Shown here: in pieces, positions 59,125 to 59,175 of the stretch
Layout of the letters: every line of letters starts with the position of its first letter
Numbering within the stretch: the first letter of the stretch is position 1
NCBI RefSeq assembly: GCF_947039875.1
Contig: NZ_CAMRAN010000024.1
Span: forward strand, 1 to 59,175
Reading direction: 5' to 3'
Origin: an uncultured Photobacterium sp.
GTDB lineage: Bacteria > Pseudomonadota > Gammaproteobacteria > Enterobacterales > Vibrionaceae
DNA: 59,175 nucleotides
Notes under the pieces: model-generated
What the model was told of the DNA's origin: nothing
The model's database searches: none
The model's input: the letters and a program-made list of their open reading frames with translations, nothing else
Program-made: the position numbers and the translations under genes

Positions 59125-59175
59125 TGGCTCCCTCTACTGGACTTGAACCAGTGACATACGGATTAACAGTCCGGC
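59125..59175 (-). tRNA. tRNA-Asn (GTT), 3' part
   Basis: The minus strand reads an anticodon arm CGGACTGTTAATCCG with anticodon GTT at 59167-59165. A variable loop and the T arm CTGGTTCAAGTCCAG follow, and an acceptor end closes with encoded CCA at 59127-59125. The 5' part lies beyond the right edge. Confidence 0.93.

Overview
The window is an AT-rich, gene-dense stretch of a gammaproteobacterial chromosome. The protein set (RpiR-type NanR sialate cluster, MepM, DbpA, Dps, SpeA/SpeB, DUF808, TIGR02450 protein, MSHA-like pilin) looks most like Vibrionaceae, and Photobacterium is my best guess. Having tal-tkt, speAB and many catabolic islands together suggests a secondary chromosome; that is inference only.

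Layout. 1-3.9 kb: end of a cold-shock gene, then transaldolase and transketolase. 4.6-9 kb: a His-rich small protein, a stand-alone RibD-type deaminase, a small secreted protein, the murein endopeptidase MepM and an AstE/AspA-like amidohydrolase. 9-15.3 kb (minus): an operon for a Tat-exported molybdenum hydroxylase (Moco subunit, 2Fe-2S subunit, tri-heme cytochrome c) with XdhC and a MobA-like nucleotidyltransferase for its cofactor. 15.7-18.9 kb: Dps, an M14-type peptidase, Ogt, a small Trp-rich protein and a HAD hydrolase. 19-25 kb: sialic acid use (nanQ, SSS symporter siaT, nanK, nanE, nanR, divergent nanA), with three copies of a probable NanR operator. 25-28 kb: a DUF1275 membrane protein and a COG2509 flavoprotein.

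The main accessory system is at 28-41 kb. A minus-strand operon (agaR-kbaZ-agaS-PTS IIB/IIC/IID/IIA-nagA-kduI-kduD-GH88/105 hydrolase) stands opposite a plus-strand Tat-exported sulfatase and a KdgM-type porin. The parts form one route. Sulfated, lyase-made unsaturated disaccharides of the chondroitin type enter through the porin, are desulfated in the periplasm and are taken up by a mannose-family PTS. The hydrolase then splits them: the uronate goes through KduI/KduD, and the hexosamine phosphate goes through NagA/AgaS/KbaZ. No polysaccharide lyase, KbaY, KdgK or sulfatase maturase is present here. The divergent control region holds CTTTC-type repeats at exact 10-bp spacing (probable AgaR operators) and a near-perfect CRP site.

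41-59 kb: DUF808, speA (with a possible leader ORF containing a terminator hairpin) and speB, dgkA, an EptA-like phosphoethanolamine transferase, a NUDIX protein, a GH63 lipoprotein of the YgjK type, a CPA antiporter with an RCK domain, DbpA, an orphan type IV pilin-like protein, a small membrane protein, a lipoprotein, a decayed IS110-family transposase and the 3' part of a tRNA-Asn at the right edge.
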